Positions 38,469-46,467 of a stretch of DNA of 46,467 nucleotides are shown here, piece by piece. The DNA is from a virus: IMG/VR virus record IMGVR_UViG_3300045921_000220, positions 1-46,467 of that record. One strand, written 5' to 3'. The notes under the pieces are model-generated. The model had not been told where the DNA came from. It did no database searches and was given only the letters and a program-made list of their open reading frames with translations. The position numbers and the translations under genes were made by a program. Within the stretch, counting starts at the first letter, position 1, and the number at the start of each line of letters is the position of its first letter.

Positions 38469-38497
38469 AGAATAGCAAGAAGCGACCTATATGTCAA
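38469..38497 (-). promoter_or_regulatory. sigma70-like early promoter (TTGACA-17-TATTCT)
   Basis: TTGACATATAGGTC at the -35 (38492-38497) and TATTCT at the -10. The same extended string as the other early promoters, followed by GGAGAGAACGA as at 8699. Confidence 0.7.
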
Positions 38498-38820
38498 GAG
38501 AAAAGAGAAGCCAGCCCGTGATATTCTTCGGCCAACCGGATGAGCACCCAACCGTGGCAGGGCTTCGGATGACACCAGCACCCTAGCGTCTTGCCGCGTA
38601 GATCAGCCAAGGCAGCGATCAAATCCGGGCGGGATCGGATGTACCCTTCATAGGCAGCGATGGCGTCAGCACGGGTTTCTACGCGAAAGCGGGCGGTTGT
38701 ATCGGGTTTATGGGAATACGGGTTGCCCCAAATTGATGATTGGCCGGTCGTGGGACATTTCCCGCGCCCGATGTAAATGTCGTAGGGTTCCTTCCGGCAA
38801 TGGACGACCCGCCCCGGCAT
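38494..38820 (-). CDS. DUF4326-like protein (108 aa)
   Basis: Contains YIGRGKCPT, SSIWGNPYSH, then RSRPDLIAALADLRGKTLG and CWCHPKPCHGWVLIRL. This is the characteristic pattern of DUF4326 proteins found in phages and bacteria, with a CxC/CHG cysteine site. Biochemical role unknown. It shares TGATG with the upstream gene. Confidence 0.82.
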   Translation of the reverse strand: MPGRVVHCRKEPYDIYIGRGKCPTTGQSSIWGNPYSHKPDTTARFRVETRADAIAAYEGYIRSRPDLIAALADLRGKTLGCWCHPKPCHGWVLIRLAEEYHGLASLFS

Positions 38821-39311
38821 CAGTCAACAGCTACCCGTTCCACTTCCACAGTGGCATTGTTCCGCATTGCCATCGAACGAACGTGGTCGATGAACGGATC
38901 AATAGAGAACATGCCTTCCGGCGTGGAGTCACCAATGATTGTCACCCGGCAATGTTTGGATTGAATCTCCATCTGAATGACCGGCGGGCGATGCTTCTCC
39001 GCTTCGTCAATGGTCATCCAATTCCGGGACACATTCGCGCACGCGCGGGAGATTTCCCCGGAAGTGAAACCGGGTCCCCGATTGGTCAGGACAACCGTGC
39101 CGGGCACCCCGGCAATGTACTGGTTCATCGGCCATTCCGTTTCAGAGTAGCAATTGCTGTCGGCACAGATCCACACCCCGCCGAAGTGCTCACCTTCTTC
39201 CCACCGACGCTCCTTGAAAATCTGAGACAGAATTCGATCCGCCTGTTCCGGCGTTTTGAACTCATGGGTTTTCAGCGGACCACGGGGCGGAAGTTCGATG
39301 TAGAAGGCCAT
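38820..39311 (-). CDS. hypothetical protein (163 aa)
   Basis: Starts MAFYIELPPRGPLKTHEF; mixed alpha/beta with WICADSNCYSE and a C-terminal HCRVTIIGDSTPEG. No family recognised. It diverges from the 39326 gene with only 14 nt between start codons. Confidence 0.7.
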   Translation of the reverse strand: MAFYIELPPRGPLKTHEFKTPEQADRILSQIFKERRWEEGEHFGGVWICADSNCYSETEWPMNQYIAGVPGTVVLTNRGPGFTSGEISRACANVSRNWMTIDEAEKHRPPVIQMEIQSKHCRVTIIGDSTPEGMFSIDPFIDHVRSMAMRNNATVEVERVAVD

Positions 39312-39314
39312 AGC

Positions 39315-39320
39315 TAAATA
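39315..39320 (+). promoter_or_regulatory. late-promoter-like TAAATA box
   Basis: CTAAATAC 5 nt before the ATG at 39326; a leaderless or very short-leader transcript would result. Confidence 0.4.
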
Positions 39321-39325
39321 CTATC

Positions 39326-39553
39326 ATGGTGCCCGTGAAATCTTTCGCTGAATTCATCGCCGAACTGGAACTTCCGAAGCTGGAAGTCGGTGACGAATTG
39401 TTGGTGGGAAAATTCAAGAACCGCCGCGCCACGATCAAAGGGTTTTCGCGCGACGAACACGGTCAGCCCGTCGCGCATACGAACAAAGGCGATCAGAAAA
39501 TCTTCAAGCCGCGTATTGCGAAATTGATTCCGCCGTCGCCGCCGAAGAGCTAG
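39326..39553 (+). CDS. conserved small phage protein (75 aa)
   Basis: Starts MVPVKSFAEFIAEL; contains ELLVGKFKNRRATIKGFS and THNKGDQ-like KGDQKIFKPRIAKL, a motif I recognise from small unknown proteins of T4-like myophages. It has no Shine-Dalgarno site but a TAAATA box immediately upstream. The end overlaps the clamp-loader small subunit by 4 nt. Confidence 0.75.
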   Translation: MVPVKSFAEFIAELELPKLEVGDELLVGKFKNRRATIKGFSRDEHGQPVAHTNKGDQKIFKPRIAKLIPPSPPKS

Positions 39554-39969
39554 TCTTTGCTCTTGCCCCGTTTCTTCACCACACCACCTTCAAAAAACGA
39601 ATCCCGGATCAACTCCAACTGATCGTCGGTCAGAAGTTCTAGCGCTTCCCGCGCCTTCTCTTCGGAGTACTTGTAATACTCCATGACCAACTTCACATCT
39701 TCGGACGGCTTCTCAGCTTTGAGCCAAGGCGTAAACGTCTTAGTGCGCGGCTTCAGCCGGAACCGAAGGAAATCATATTGCATGAGCGCATCGATCCCTT
39801 GGACCGTATTGATTTCGTTGACATCGCCAACGCAATCCGGGAACAATGAAATCATGCGATTGATGACCCACGGGCCGGGTGCTTCCACCAACTCCCGCTG
39901 GCCGTCAATCTCTGTCGCCAGATCCTCTTTGGTTTTGAAGAGGCTATTCAGTACTTCCTTCAGTTCCAT
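39550..39969 (-). CDS. clamp loader small subunit, T4 gp62-like
   Basis: 139 residues with PGPWVINRMISLFPDC, QYDFLRFRLKPRTKTF and LVMEYYKYSEEKAREAL, the pattern of gp62. It joins the gp44-like subunit to load the gp45-like clamp. It is shorter than T4 gp62 (187 aa). The C-terminus is basic. Start overlaps the 38-aa gene. Confidence 0.82.
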   Translation of the reverse strand: MELKEVLNSLFKTKEDLATEIDGQRELVEAPGPWVINRMISLFPDCVGDVNEINTVQGIDALMQYDFLRFRLKPRTKTFTPWLKAEKPSEDVKLVMEYYKYSEEKAREALELLTDDQLELIRDSFFEGGVVKKRGKSKD

Positions 39970-40060
39970 GTTCTTCCATGTAGCGAATGAAGTGCGGGGC
40001 GAACGCGCGGATCACGTCCGCCAGCACATCGTCTGAATCGGGTTGTTGGTTCTCTTGCAT
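39944..40060 (-). CDS. small hypothetical protein (38 aa)
   Basis: ATG at 40060 with AAAGGA six bases upstream; MQENQQPDSDDVLADVIRA followed by a short helix to the stop at 39944. It fits exactly between the gp44-like stop and the gp62-like gene, overlapping the latter by 26 nt. The ribosome-binding site is better than that of many longer genes here. Confidence 0.55.
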   Translation of the reverse strand: MQENQQPDSDDVLADVIRAFAPHFIRYMEEHGTEGSTE

Positions 40061-40070
40061 GACTGTTCCT

Positions 40071-41012
40071 TTACTTGAATTGACACACCACCGCAATCTC
40101 AACTAGACAAGCCATGAGGTTGATTTCTTGATTTGCCGCCGTGATTGCCCAATGCTGATATTTTGCCAGAGCGACAATCGCATCGGGAATGGTCGAAGGT
40201 ACCAGCCTTTCATAGAGAACGTCATAGATCCGCCGGTAGATATGCTGAGTGTCGTTCTCAGCGTTCTGTGCGACCCACTGACGGACGAACGACATGTCCT
40301 TTTCTGCCAGCTTGTCAATGACCTCTTTGATCTGTGCGGTACCAACACCTTCTTCGAAGACCAAAGTACCAGACTTGCTATGGTACTGAAGCTGGTTCAG
40401 GATCTTGCGGAAATCCGGGAAGTTCCGAAGAACAATTTGTGTGACCGTTTTCGGATCATACACAATCTTCTCCAGATCCAGAATCTCTTTCGCCCGTTCG
40501 AAGAATTGCCGGGCCAGCGTTGCCTTTTCCACCTTCGGGATAGTGAAGTCAACCGGAACCAATCGGGATTCTCGAATGGCTTCTGCAATCTTGCCCTTGT
40601 TGTTGGCCGTGAAGATGAAGTTGCAGTTGACGGAGAACTCTTCGATGAACGACCGCAAAGCGTCTTGTGCGGCCTTGGTCATGCCGTCGCCTTCGTCGAA
40701 GATCACCGCCTTCGGTTTGCCGTTGAAAGCCATCGTACCGGCATATTGGCGCACCGTGTAGCGGAGCGTTTCGATGTTGCCTTGTTCGCTGGCCGGGACG
40801 AAAAGATAATCGCGGTCCATCTCTTCACACATCGCACGGGCGACGGTAGTCTTTCCGATGCCCGGACGACCAGAGAAGATCATGTTCGGCATTGAGCCGG
40901 AAGCAACGATATCCGTGAAGGTCTTCTTCATTGCTTCCGGCAAAATGCATTCCGCGATCTTAGTGGGGCGGTATTTTTCCACCCACAAGAATTGGCGGTC
41001 GTTCGTTTCCAT
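40071..41012 (-). CDS. clamp loader large subunit, T4 gp44-like AAA+ ATPase
   Basis: Walker A GRPGIGKTT (48-56), Walker B IFDEGDGM near 106, sensor 1 in FIFTANNKGKI near 135, and SRC-like RESRLVPVDF. The N-terminus FLWVEKYRPTKI is the family hallmark. 313 residues (T4 gp44: 319). Lies next to gp62- and gp45-like genes as in T4. Confidence 0.95.
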   Translation of the reverse strand: METNDRQFLWVEKYRPTKIAECILPEAMKKTFTDIVASGSMPNMIFSGRPGIGKTTVARAMCEEMDRDYLFVPASEQGNIETLRYTVRQYAGTMAFNGKPKAVIFDEGDGMTKAAQDALRSFIEEFSVNCNFIFTANNKGKIAEAIRESRLVPVDFTIPKVEKATLARQFFERAKEILDLEKIVYDPKTVTQIVLRNFPDFRKILNQLQYHSKSGTLVFEEGVGTAQIKEVIDKLAEKDMSFVRQWVAQNAENDTQHIYRRIYDVLYERLVPSTIPDAIVALAKYQHWAITAANQEINLMACLVEIAVVCQFK

Positions 41013-41021
41013 TGTGGTTGT

Positions 41022-41747
41022 TTAGTTCCCGGCGGCTTCGCCGCGCTTCTGATTGAACTTCGTGCTGGCTTCGACGCCGATCCAGTAAACCAGTTCGCCG
41101 CCGTTCGAAGCGCGATCCGTGTTGGTGAATTGCGCCAGTTGCTCAGTCACGATCACTTCGTAGTTGCCCTTGAGCAACCGGATGTTTTCGAAGCTGAACA
41201 CCGAAGTGCATTCCACGCCGTTCGGTTCGCCTTCGACGACCAATGAGAAGTCGTTGCTGTTCGGTTCCTTGCTGTTGTAGGTGACCAGCTTGATGGTCTT
41301 GCCGTTGCTGATGACCGCCCATTCGGGCTTCTTCAGCACCGCCGTCGCCTTGACCAAAACCGCCAACTGTGATTCGGTCAGCTTGAAACGAACTTCCGGG
41401 CCGGACGGCTTGATGCGCCCGGACGGAGAACGCATGAGTTCCGGCGCACTGTACATGAACCGGGTGCTCCGCGACGGGTCGGTCGCGTCGGTGATGGTCA
41501 TGTAGTTCTTCTCTTGATTGAAGTCGATGAGCGGTTCGTTGAACAGACCCAAGACATTCAGGAAGTTCAGAATGTCGTGGATCGGAACCTGATGGGGAAA
41601 CTCTTCCGTGATCGTTGCCACCGCCGCCGATGCCCCGGACTTGCTCAGTGTCTTGAGTTCCCGGCCCGGCTTGAGGATGACGCCCTTCGCAATGGCAGCA
41701 TAGTTTTCGAGAATCGCGATGGTGTCTGGTGTGAGTTTGATTGACAT
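41022..41747 (-). CDS. sliding clamp, T4 gp45-like
   Basis: The start at 41747 (MSIKLTPDTIAILENY) is preceded by GGAGAG. 241 residues with two beta-alpha-beta-type repeats; position next to gp44 and length support a processivity clamp (T4 gp45: 228). Motifs such as NFLNVLGLFNEPLIDF and YMTITDATDPSRSTRF fit the family. The longer frame from 41801 crosses a terminator hairpin and is rejected. Confidence 0.88.
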   Translation of the reverse strand: MSIKLTPDTIAILENYAAIAKGVILKPGRELKTLSKSGASAAVATITEEFPHQVPIHDILNFLNVLGLFNEPLIDFNQEKNYMTITDATDPSRSTRFMYSAPELMRSPSGRIKPSGPEVRFKLTESQLAVLVKATAVLKKPEWAVISNGKTIKLVTYNSKEPNSNDFSLVVEGEPNGVECTSVFSFENIRLLKGNYEVIVTEQLAQFTNTDRASNGGELVYWIGVEASTKFNQKRGEAAGN

Positions 41748-41754
41748 TGCTCTC

Positions 41755-41807
41755 CAAAAAGTAGAACCCCGTGATCGGTGGCTCTTAGACCAAGCTATCA
41801 CGGGGTT
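41755..41807 (-). terminator. Rho-independent terminator
   Basis: 11-bp perfect stem AACCCCGTGAT/ATCACGGGGTT with a 21-nt loop, followed by CTACTTTTT on the minus strand. It separates the CobS-like gene from the clamp gene. Confidence 0.75.
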
Positions 41808-41832
41808 TGGAGAGTGAAATTTGAAATCCGAC

Positions 41833-42990
41833 TTACCAAGTCGGAGACTGATTCGATGAGCGATCCGGCGGTACCGTCGTGCCGTTGAACATCGTGTAGT
41901 AGCCCTTCATCGCGGCGCGATCCACCGAATTGAAGCGGGCCAGAGCCATATCCACCACATCCTCTTTGTCCTCAAATACGGCATAGGCTTCGACAATGCG
42001 GCACAACCGGCGCGGGGAAATCGTGTGCGAAATGACCCCTTGGTCATAGTTCTCACGGCACTTCCCGGCCCATGCGACAAGCTGAACGATGAACTGTTCG
42101 TCCATGATGCCAGCCGCTTGCATGATCCGTTTCAGAATCGTGCGCTCATTGGCTGGCAGCGGGTAACCGTGATCGATTGTCATGGCCGCAATGCGGTCCA
42201 GAAACGCTTCGTTGACCATGTTGGTCCCGAAGTACATCCCGGTATCGTCGCCGCGCCCTTTCGTGTTTGCCGTCGCGACGCACTGGAAGCCGGGCGCGGG
42301 CGTCACGGTGCGATTGGCGCGGGTCAGATAGACCGACTTGCCTTCGAGCACCGGCTGAAGGCACATGGCCTTATCCGAAGCCAAATCGCATTCGTCCAGA
42401 AGAAGAACGCCGCCGCGTTCCATCGCCGTGATAACACGCGACTGAACAAACTCGGTTTCCCCATTACGAAGGTGAAACGTTCCCAATAGCGCCGCTTCGT
42501 CCGATTCTTTCGTAATCTGGATGCGGAAAAATTCACGCCCGGCGACGGCGCACGCCTGTTCGATGCTCATAGTCTTCGCGACGCCAGTGGGACCGGTGAT
42601 CCACATGGGCACCCATCGCTTCGACTTGAACAGCTTCACCAGTTTGAAGTAGGACCCTTCCGGGACATAAAGCGGGTCGCGGTCGGGAACAAATTCGGTA
42701 AGAGGTTGCACGGTGTCTTCATCCAGTTTACCCGGAGAAGACATCGTGTCCGGTGCTTGTAAATCCGCCGCTTGCCACAACGCTTCGGCCAGCATGAAGC
42801 GGTCCTTGGACATTTGGTTGTCCCGCGTCATGAGCCAATTCGGACGCTTGTATCCGCGACCCACTAACAGGGAAATTTGAGAAACCGTGATCGACGAAGG
42901 CAATTCGCCGTTCGTGCTGAATTCCGCCGCCACCGCCGCCAAGAACTTTTTCTGTTCGTTTGTCAGTTTGCCGGTACGTGAAGTTGTCAT
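41833..42990 (-). CDS. MoxR/CobS-like AAA+ ATPase
   Basis: Walker A GPTGVAKT (about 133-140), Walker B GGVLLLDECD near 195, and sensor FQCVATANTKGRGDD near 235. It resembles CobS, the ATPase of cobaltochelatase, and related MoxR proteins that pair with VWA partners. The adjacent upstream gene is exactly such a partner. A sigma70 promoter ends 7 nt before this start, so the mRNA may be leaderless. In T4-like phages this pair has no known job in cobalamin synthesis. Confidence 0.85.
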   Translation of the reverse strand: MTTSRTGKLTNEQKKFLAAVAAEFSTNGELPSSITVSQISLLVGRGYKRPNWLMTRDNQMSKDRFMLAEALWQAADLQAPDTMSSPGKLDEDTVQPLTEFVPDRDPLYVPEGSYFKLVKLFKSKRWVPMWITGPTGVAKTMSIEQACAVAGREFFRIQITKESDEAALLGTFHLRNGETEFVQSRVITAMERGGVLLLDECDLASDKAMCLQPVLEGKSVYLTRANRTVTPAPGFQCVATANTKGRGDDTGMYFGTNMVNEAFLDRIAAMTIDHGYPLPANERTILKRIMQAAGIMDEQFIVQLVAWAGKCRENYDQGVISHTISPRRLCRIVEAYAVFEDKEDVVDMALARFNSVDRAAMKGYYTMFNGTTVPPDRSSNQSPTW

Positions 42991-42997
42991 CAGTTCC

Positions 42998-43026
42998 ATT
43001 CTACCCTGAAATAACATACATGTCAA
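42998..43026 (-). promoter_or_regulatory. sigma70-like promoter (TTGACA-17-TAGAAT)
   Basis: TTGACATGTATGTT -35 region (43021-43026) and TAGAAT -10 (42998-43003). The predicted transcript start coincides with the CobS-like start codon. Confidence 0.65.
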
Positions 43027-45269
43027 GCAATCATCTTGATGAATTGTTGCAACATCACCCGCGACTTCCGGCGCATCTGAATCTGTGCTGTCGGGTCGCC
43101 ATTCGTGGCGGCTTGTGGCACACTCATGGCCGGATTCAGCACGAAGAAAGCATCATAGTTGGTCCCACCGACCTTCATGAATCCCTCTTTCGACAGCAAA
43201 TCATTCGCTTCCCTGTACGTCATCTTCGAGTCCTGAAGCATCCGTTGTGTAGGACCACCGACATAGAACCCGATCATTTTCGCCCGCGTCCGCTCCCGGA
43301 CGATCCGGGGCAACAGATGAAGAACTTCAATCTGATGTTCTTCCGGTTTCGGGCTATACGTCCGGCGCGTGATCTGATCTTCAAGCTGATTCGCGCATAC
43401 CGTCATGGAGCTATTTCCGTCCCCGTCTGTCAGGAAGATAGTGTGGACGAACTGAAGCCGGTTGTTCTTTTGGAATACCGGGACAATCTCACTGGCAATC
43501 AACATCGCTTCGCCCAATGGCGTGCCGTACCGAAGATTCAGATAGTCCAGCGGCGACTTGAACTCCCGCCCGTCGAACGAACTGAACATCATCAAACACA
43601 TCTGGTAGAAATGCGCTTGCGGCATACGGCTAGAGAAGATGTTGTACAGCCGCGTGGAACCTTCCACGTTCACTGAATCTTTCGCCGGGATGAAACTACT
43701 ACCCTTCGTGGAATCGCGGGTGATGAACACGTAAACTTCGAACGGAATGCCCGCCTTCCGGCAAAACAGCATCAGAGCAAGAAGCTGAACCATAACATCG
43801 AACAACGGACTTTTCATCGAAGCGGACCAGTCCACCACCAATATCAATCCATGATTCTTGTCGTCCGGTACGATTTCCGTAGTCGCGAAAATGTTGTCAT
43901 TGACGCGGTGTGACCACAACTTCGTCATATCGATATCACCAGTCGAAGCCGTGCGCGTGCGCGCGTGCTGATCGGCCCGGCGCATCATCATGAACTGCTG
44001 AACCATGTAGAGCACGTCCGGGTCAAGTGATCGCATGATCTGATCGAACCAGCTTTTCTTCGGCACATACTTCTTGATGCCCGGCGTGCTGGAATCCTTC
44101 GCCGCCGCCTTCGCACATGCCTTCGTCAGTTCGTCCAACACGATCTTGTAATCCACAACAGCGGCCACGGTCTTGACTTTCGGCAAGGTCGCATAGATAT
44201 ACGACTCTTGCGGGTCGCAGTGATCGGCAAGATGTTTGTCGAATTCGTCTTGGGTGCTTCCCTCTTCCAGCTTGTCTTGTGGCTTGGTTTGAGTGGTTTC
44301 CTTGCCGCCGTCGTCGTCATCAGCGTCAGCGTCAGAATCTTCGTCACCATCGCCTTCACTGTCGTCGCCATCATCAGTATCACCATCAGCGTCGTCATCA
44401 CCGGCATCCGAATCTTCATCGCCGTCGCCATCTTCGCCTTCGGATTCCTGTTCATCGTCCCCGTCGTCGCCTTCGTCATCACCGGCATCCGACTCTTCAT
44501 CGCCATCTTCGGATTCGTCGCCGTCTTCCGATTGTTCAGATTCCGAATCTTCGTCTTCTTCCGACTCTTCACCGTCTTCGGATTCGTCCTCTTCGGACTC
44601 TTCGCGATCCTTCTTCGACTTCGATTTGGACTTCGACTTCTGTTGCTGCTGATCGTCCTGATCCTGATCTTGGTCCTGATCCGGCTCATCTTCCGGTTGC
44701 TGTTGCTGTTTGGCGAATTCGTAGATCGCCCGGCACGCCGCGATCATTTCGTCAAACGACCGGGCCTTATTGATCGCTTGGACCAGCGGGGTTTCCTGTT
44801 CGGAAAACGAGACATCAATCGTCGCACCGGCCTTGAAATAGATGTTCACCCGGTCGATCAAGCTCATCTTGCTGATCTTGGACATATTGCCGAAGAACCC
44901 GGCCTTGACCAAAATCTTGTATCCGTCGCGGAATACTTTGCGCATGCCGGGATAGAGTTCTTTGCCCAAATTTTCGATGCGCACGTCTTCACAAATGTTG
45001 ACGTACCGGGCGGCGCGCTTCTCATTCTTCGGGTCAGCATCAATCAGACGCGAAGCCTGTACGCGATCCATCTTGGTCCACAAAGCATGAAATGCTTCGT
45101 GCCCGGCCAACAGCAAGTGAATGATTTGTTCGAGGCGGGAATAGAGCGGAAGGGTCAAGAGGCGGGTCTTGACATCGAAGTGGGCAGTCTTCGCAGTATG
45201 GCTGTAACGGATGTGCAGGTTTTCCGTTGCCAGCATCCGGGCTAGTGTTTCGTTAACTTCGATCCGCAT
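43023..45269 (-). CDS. CobT-like VWA-domain protein with acidic linker (748 aa)
   Basis: N-terminal domain (about 1-190) with GHEAFHALWTKMDR, an HExxH-like feature. Then comes a very acidic low-complexity linker (about 200-325, Asp/Glu/Ser repeats). The C-terminal VWA domain has the MIDAS motif DWSAS near residue 480. CobT has this architecture. It is presumed to bind the CobS-like ATPase ring, giving a MoxR-VWA chaperone or remodelling machine. Promoter 45277-45306 lies right at the start; GTG at 45272 is an alternative start. Confidence 0.85.
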   Translation of the reverse strand: MRIEVNETLARMLATENLHIRYSHTAKTAHFDVKTRLLTLPLYSRLEQIIHLLLAGHEAFHALWTKMDRVQASRLIDADPKNEKRAARYVNICEDVRIENLGKELYPGMRKVFRDGYKILVKAGFFGNMSKISKMSLIDRVNIYFKAGATIDVSFSEQETPLVQAINKARSFDEMIAACRAIYEFAKQQQQPEDEPDQDQDQDQDDQQQQKSKSKSKSKKDREESEEDESEDGEESEEDEDSESEQSEDGDESEDGDEESDAGDDEGDDGDDEQESEGEDGDGDEDSDAGDDDADGDTDDGDDSEGDGDEDSDADADDDDGGKETTQTKPQDKLEEGSTQDEFDKHLADHCDPQESYIYATLPKVKTVAAVVDYKIVLDELTKACAKAAAKDSSTPGIKKYVPKKSWFDQIMRSLDPDVLYMVQQFMMMRRADQHARTRTASTGDIDMTKLWSHRVNDNIFATTEIVPDDKNHGLILVVDWSASMKSPLFDVMVQLLALMLFCRKAGIPFEVYVFITRDSTKGSSFIPAKDSVNVEGSTRLYNIFSSRMPQAHFYQMCLMMFSSFDGREFKSPLDYLNLRYGTPLGEAMLIASEIVPVFQKNNRLQFVHTIFLTDGDGNSSMTVCANQLEDQITRRTYSPKPEEHQIEVLHLLPRIVRERTRAKMIGFYVGGPTQRMLQDSKMTYREANDLLSKEGFMKVGGTNYDAFFVLNPAMSVPQAATNGDPTAQIQMRRKSRVMLQQFIKMIA

Positions 45270-45276
45270 CACACCT

Positions 45277-45306
45277 AGAGTAGCATGATGCGGACCTATA
45301 TGTCAA
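45277..45306 (-). promoter_or_regulatory. sigma70-like promoter (TTGACA-18-TACTCT)
   Basis: TTGACATATAGGTC at the -35 (45301-45306), TACTCT at the -10 (45277-45282), with about 7 nt to the CobT-like start. Confidence 0.6.
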
Positions 45307-45315
45307 GTGCTGAGC

Positions 45316-45534
45316 TTAACCGGTAATCGCATGGATGCCGGACGAAACAATCGGGCGGATGCGTCCGACAGTTTTGCGCGGCGGTCGCCGCAAACGATTC
45401 AGTTGCATCCGAAGGTTCGTGATACCTTCCCGCAAGTCGGACTGTTGTTCTTGAAGGCCATGCAACGCTACCAAGACCGAATCCAAGCTCGAATCCTTTG
45501 GTGGTCTAACCTCAACCACACTGTTTCGGGCCAT
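45316..45534 (-). CDS. small coiled-coil protein (72 aa)
   Basis: Starts MARNSVVEVRPPKDSS with GGAG upstream; helical centre (LHGLQEQQSDLREG) then basic RRPPRKTVGRIR. No family recognised. Confidence 0.65.
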   Translation of the reverse strand: MARNSVVEVRPPKDSSLDSVLVALHGLQEQQSDLREGITNLRMQLNRLRRPPRKTVGRIRPIVSSGIHAITG

Positions 45535-45642
45535 ACAAACTCCATTTCTTTACGTTTCACAACGTAATGTCGCAAGTGTAAACACACGACTCTCCGTCGT
45601 ACCAGAGCCTACCAGATAACGATGAAAAAGTCAAATCCATTC

Positions 45643-46467
45643 TTACACCAGTTGGATCTGTGAGAAGTTCGCCCGTTTCACGAATTTGATCGTTCGATCA
45701 AACTTTTCGGCCAGCGCATCGGACTTGTGTGAGATAACGAACACGTGGGTTGTCTCTGCCAGTTCCGCCAACACCGTCATGAAAGCATCGATACCTGTCA
45801 CATCCAGACTGGAATCTACAACTTCATCGAGAATGAGCAAGTTCGTTGCCATACTGTTCTTCAGCCGGGAAACTTCCCTCCAACAGAACAAGATTGCCAA
45901 ATCGATGCGCAACTTTTCCCCTTCGGAGAAGGATGGATAGCTGAACTCATCCCTATGTCGCGCCTTGATCGTTTCGTTGAATGTTTCGTCTAAGCTAAAT
46001 TGTACCGGAAAATTCAGCGCGGAAAGGAACCGATTCACAACTTTGTTGATGACGGGCAGATATTGACGGATGATCGAAGTCTTTATCCCTCCATCTTTCA
46101 ACATGATAGCGGCCAAGTCTTGAAGTTGTTTGGTTTCCGCCAGATGCTTCCGCATGACCTCCAGTTCTTCTTCCCGGCGATGTAACTCTTCCAGCTTCCC
46201 TTCTTCCTTGGCGATCAGTGTGCTGTCCGTCTTCTGTATGTCAAGACTCAGCCGCCGGGATTCGATATTGAGCGTGTTTGATTCCGCCCGGCGCGCGGCG
46301 ATCTCCTGACGGATCGTCTGGATCTGTGCCCGGCACTCCGAAATTTCTTCCCGACGCTGTAAAAATGTCTTCTCCTTCTCTGTCAGCGCGGTATGACCAT
46401 CCTTCAGCTTCGCCAAAAAGGTCTTTTTGTCAGCAACCGCTTTGTCGCGAAAATCGGTTTGGATCGG
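45643..46467 (-). CDS. gp46/SbcC-like SMC ATPase, C-terminal part (gene runs off the window)
   Basis: The frame is open to the window edge (about 275 residues visible). A coiled coil (about the first 100) is followed by the C-terminal ATPase half: signature FSEGEKLR (ABC LSGGE-like), Walker B LLILDEVVDSSLD, and the H-loop VFVISHKSD. In T4, gp46 with gp47 (Mre11-like) resects DNA ends for recombination-dependent replication. The partner gene and Walker A half lie outside the window. Confidence 0.9.
   Translation of the reverse strand, partial: PIQTDFRDKAVADKKTFLAKLKDGHTALTEKEKTFLQRREEISECRAQIQTIRQEIAARRAESNTLNIESRRLSLDIQKTDSTLIAKEEGKLEELHRREEELEVMRKHLAETKQLQDLAAIMLKDGGIKTSIIRQYLPVINKVVNRFLSALNFPVQFSLDETFNETIKARHRDEFSYPSFSEGEKLRIDLAILFCWREVSRLKNSMATNLLILDEVVDSSLDVTGIDAFMTVLAELAETTHVFVISHKSDALAEKFDRTIKFVKRANFSQIQLV

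Noticed and set aside
44208-45245. Long plus-strand frames opposite the CobT-like gene
   Set aside because: They are antisense shadows of the Asp/Glu repeat region and have no independent coding features.
1-46467. CRISPR array
   Set aside because: No regularly spaced short direct repeats were seen; the recurring hairpins are terminators or tRNA parts.

Overview
The window is a piece of a large, strictly lytic tailed phage with a T4-type core replisome. It carries a family-B DNA polymerase, gp44/gp62-like clamp loader, gp45-like clamp, DnaB/gp41-like helicase, gp61-like primase, UvsX-like recombinase, T4-type RNase H and a gp46-like SMC subunit. Base composition is moderately GC-rich. Early promoters look like host sigma70 promoters and start regions carry GGAG-type Shine-Dalgarno sites, so the host is a bacterium. 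An outer-membrane-like gene hints at a Gram-negative host, but the host cannot be named from this sequence.

Layout. (1) 1-4,000: a tRNA array, all on the minus strand, interrupted by small genes (an interrupted secreted protein, a membrane peptide, a 66-aa protein and a HicB-like protein). Two tRNA genes carry homologous 51-56 nt inserts in the anticodon stem. A third has the two tRNA halves in permuted order, joined by a UUCG tetraloop, with the two halves of the same insert outside them. A fourth locus has the same insert end plus a T-arm and a UUCG-capped stem. (2) 4,300-10,500: small early genes, RNase H, a RyR-domain protein, a metallophosphoesterase and a RuvC-like nuclease. (3) 10,500-16,800: nucleotide metabolism (class II B12-dependent ribonucleotide reductase, a tandem ThyX), a ParB/NGQHR-type protein and primase. 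(4) 16,800-24,000: a sugar-dehydrogenase fragment and probable late structural genes, including a six-repeat Ig-like protein, with TAAATA-type late-promoter boxes. (5) 24,000-32,000: an Acb1-like anti-CBASS phosphoesterase, a 2OG oxygenase, helicase, two nucleotide pyrophosphohydrolases, UvsX and DNA polymerase. (6) 32,000-39,600: accessory genes including two Nudix proteins and an NAD module (nicotinamide phosphoribosyltransferase, NAMPT, plus an NMN adenylyltransferase/Nudix protein). The NAMPT gene is broken by a deletion and an 80-bp inversion. (7) 39,500 to the end: clamp loader, clamp, a CobS-like AAA+ ATPase with a CobT-like VWA partner, and the C-terminal part of gp46.

How it works together: the RNR, ThyX and the two pyrophosphohydrolases supply and clean dNTPs for the replisome. 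RNase H, RuvC-like, UvsX and gp46 serve recombination-dependent replication. Acb1 and the NAD module look like counter-defence. The most novel material is the insert-bearing and permuted tRNA set and the rearranged NAMPT. Functions are inferred from motifs read by eye; no database search was run.
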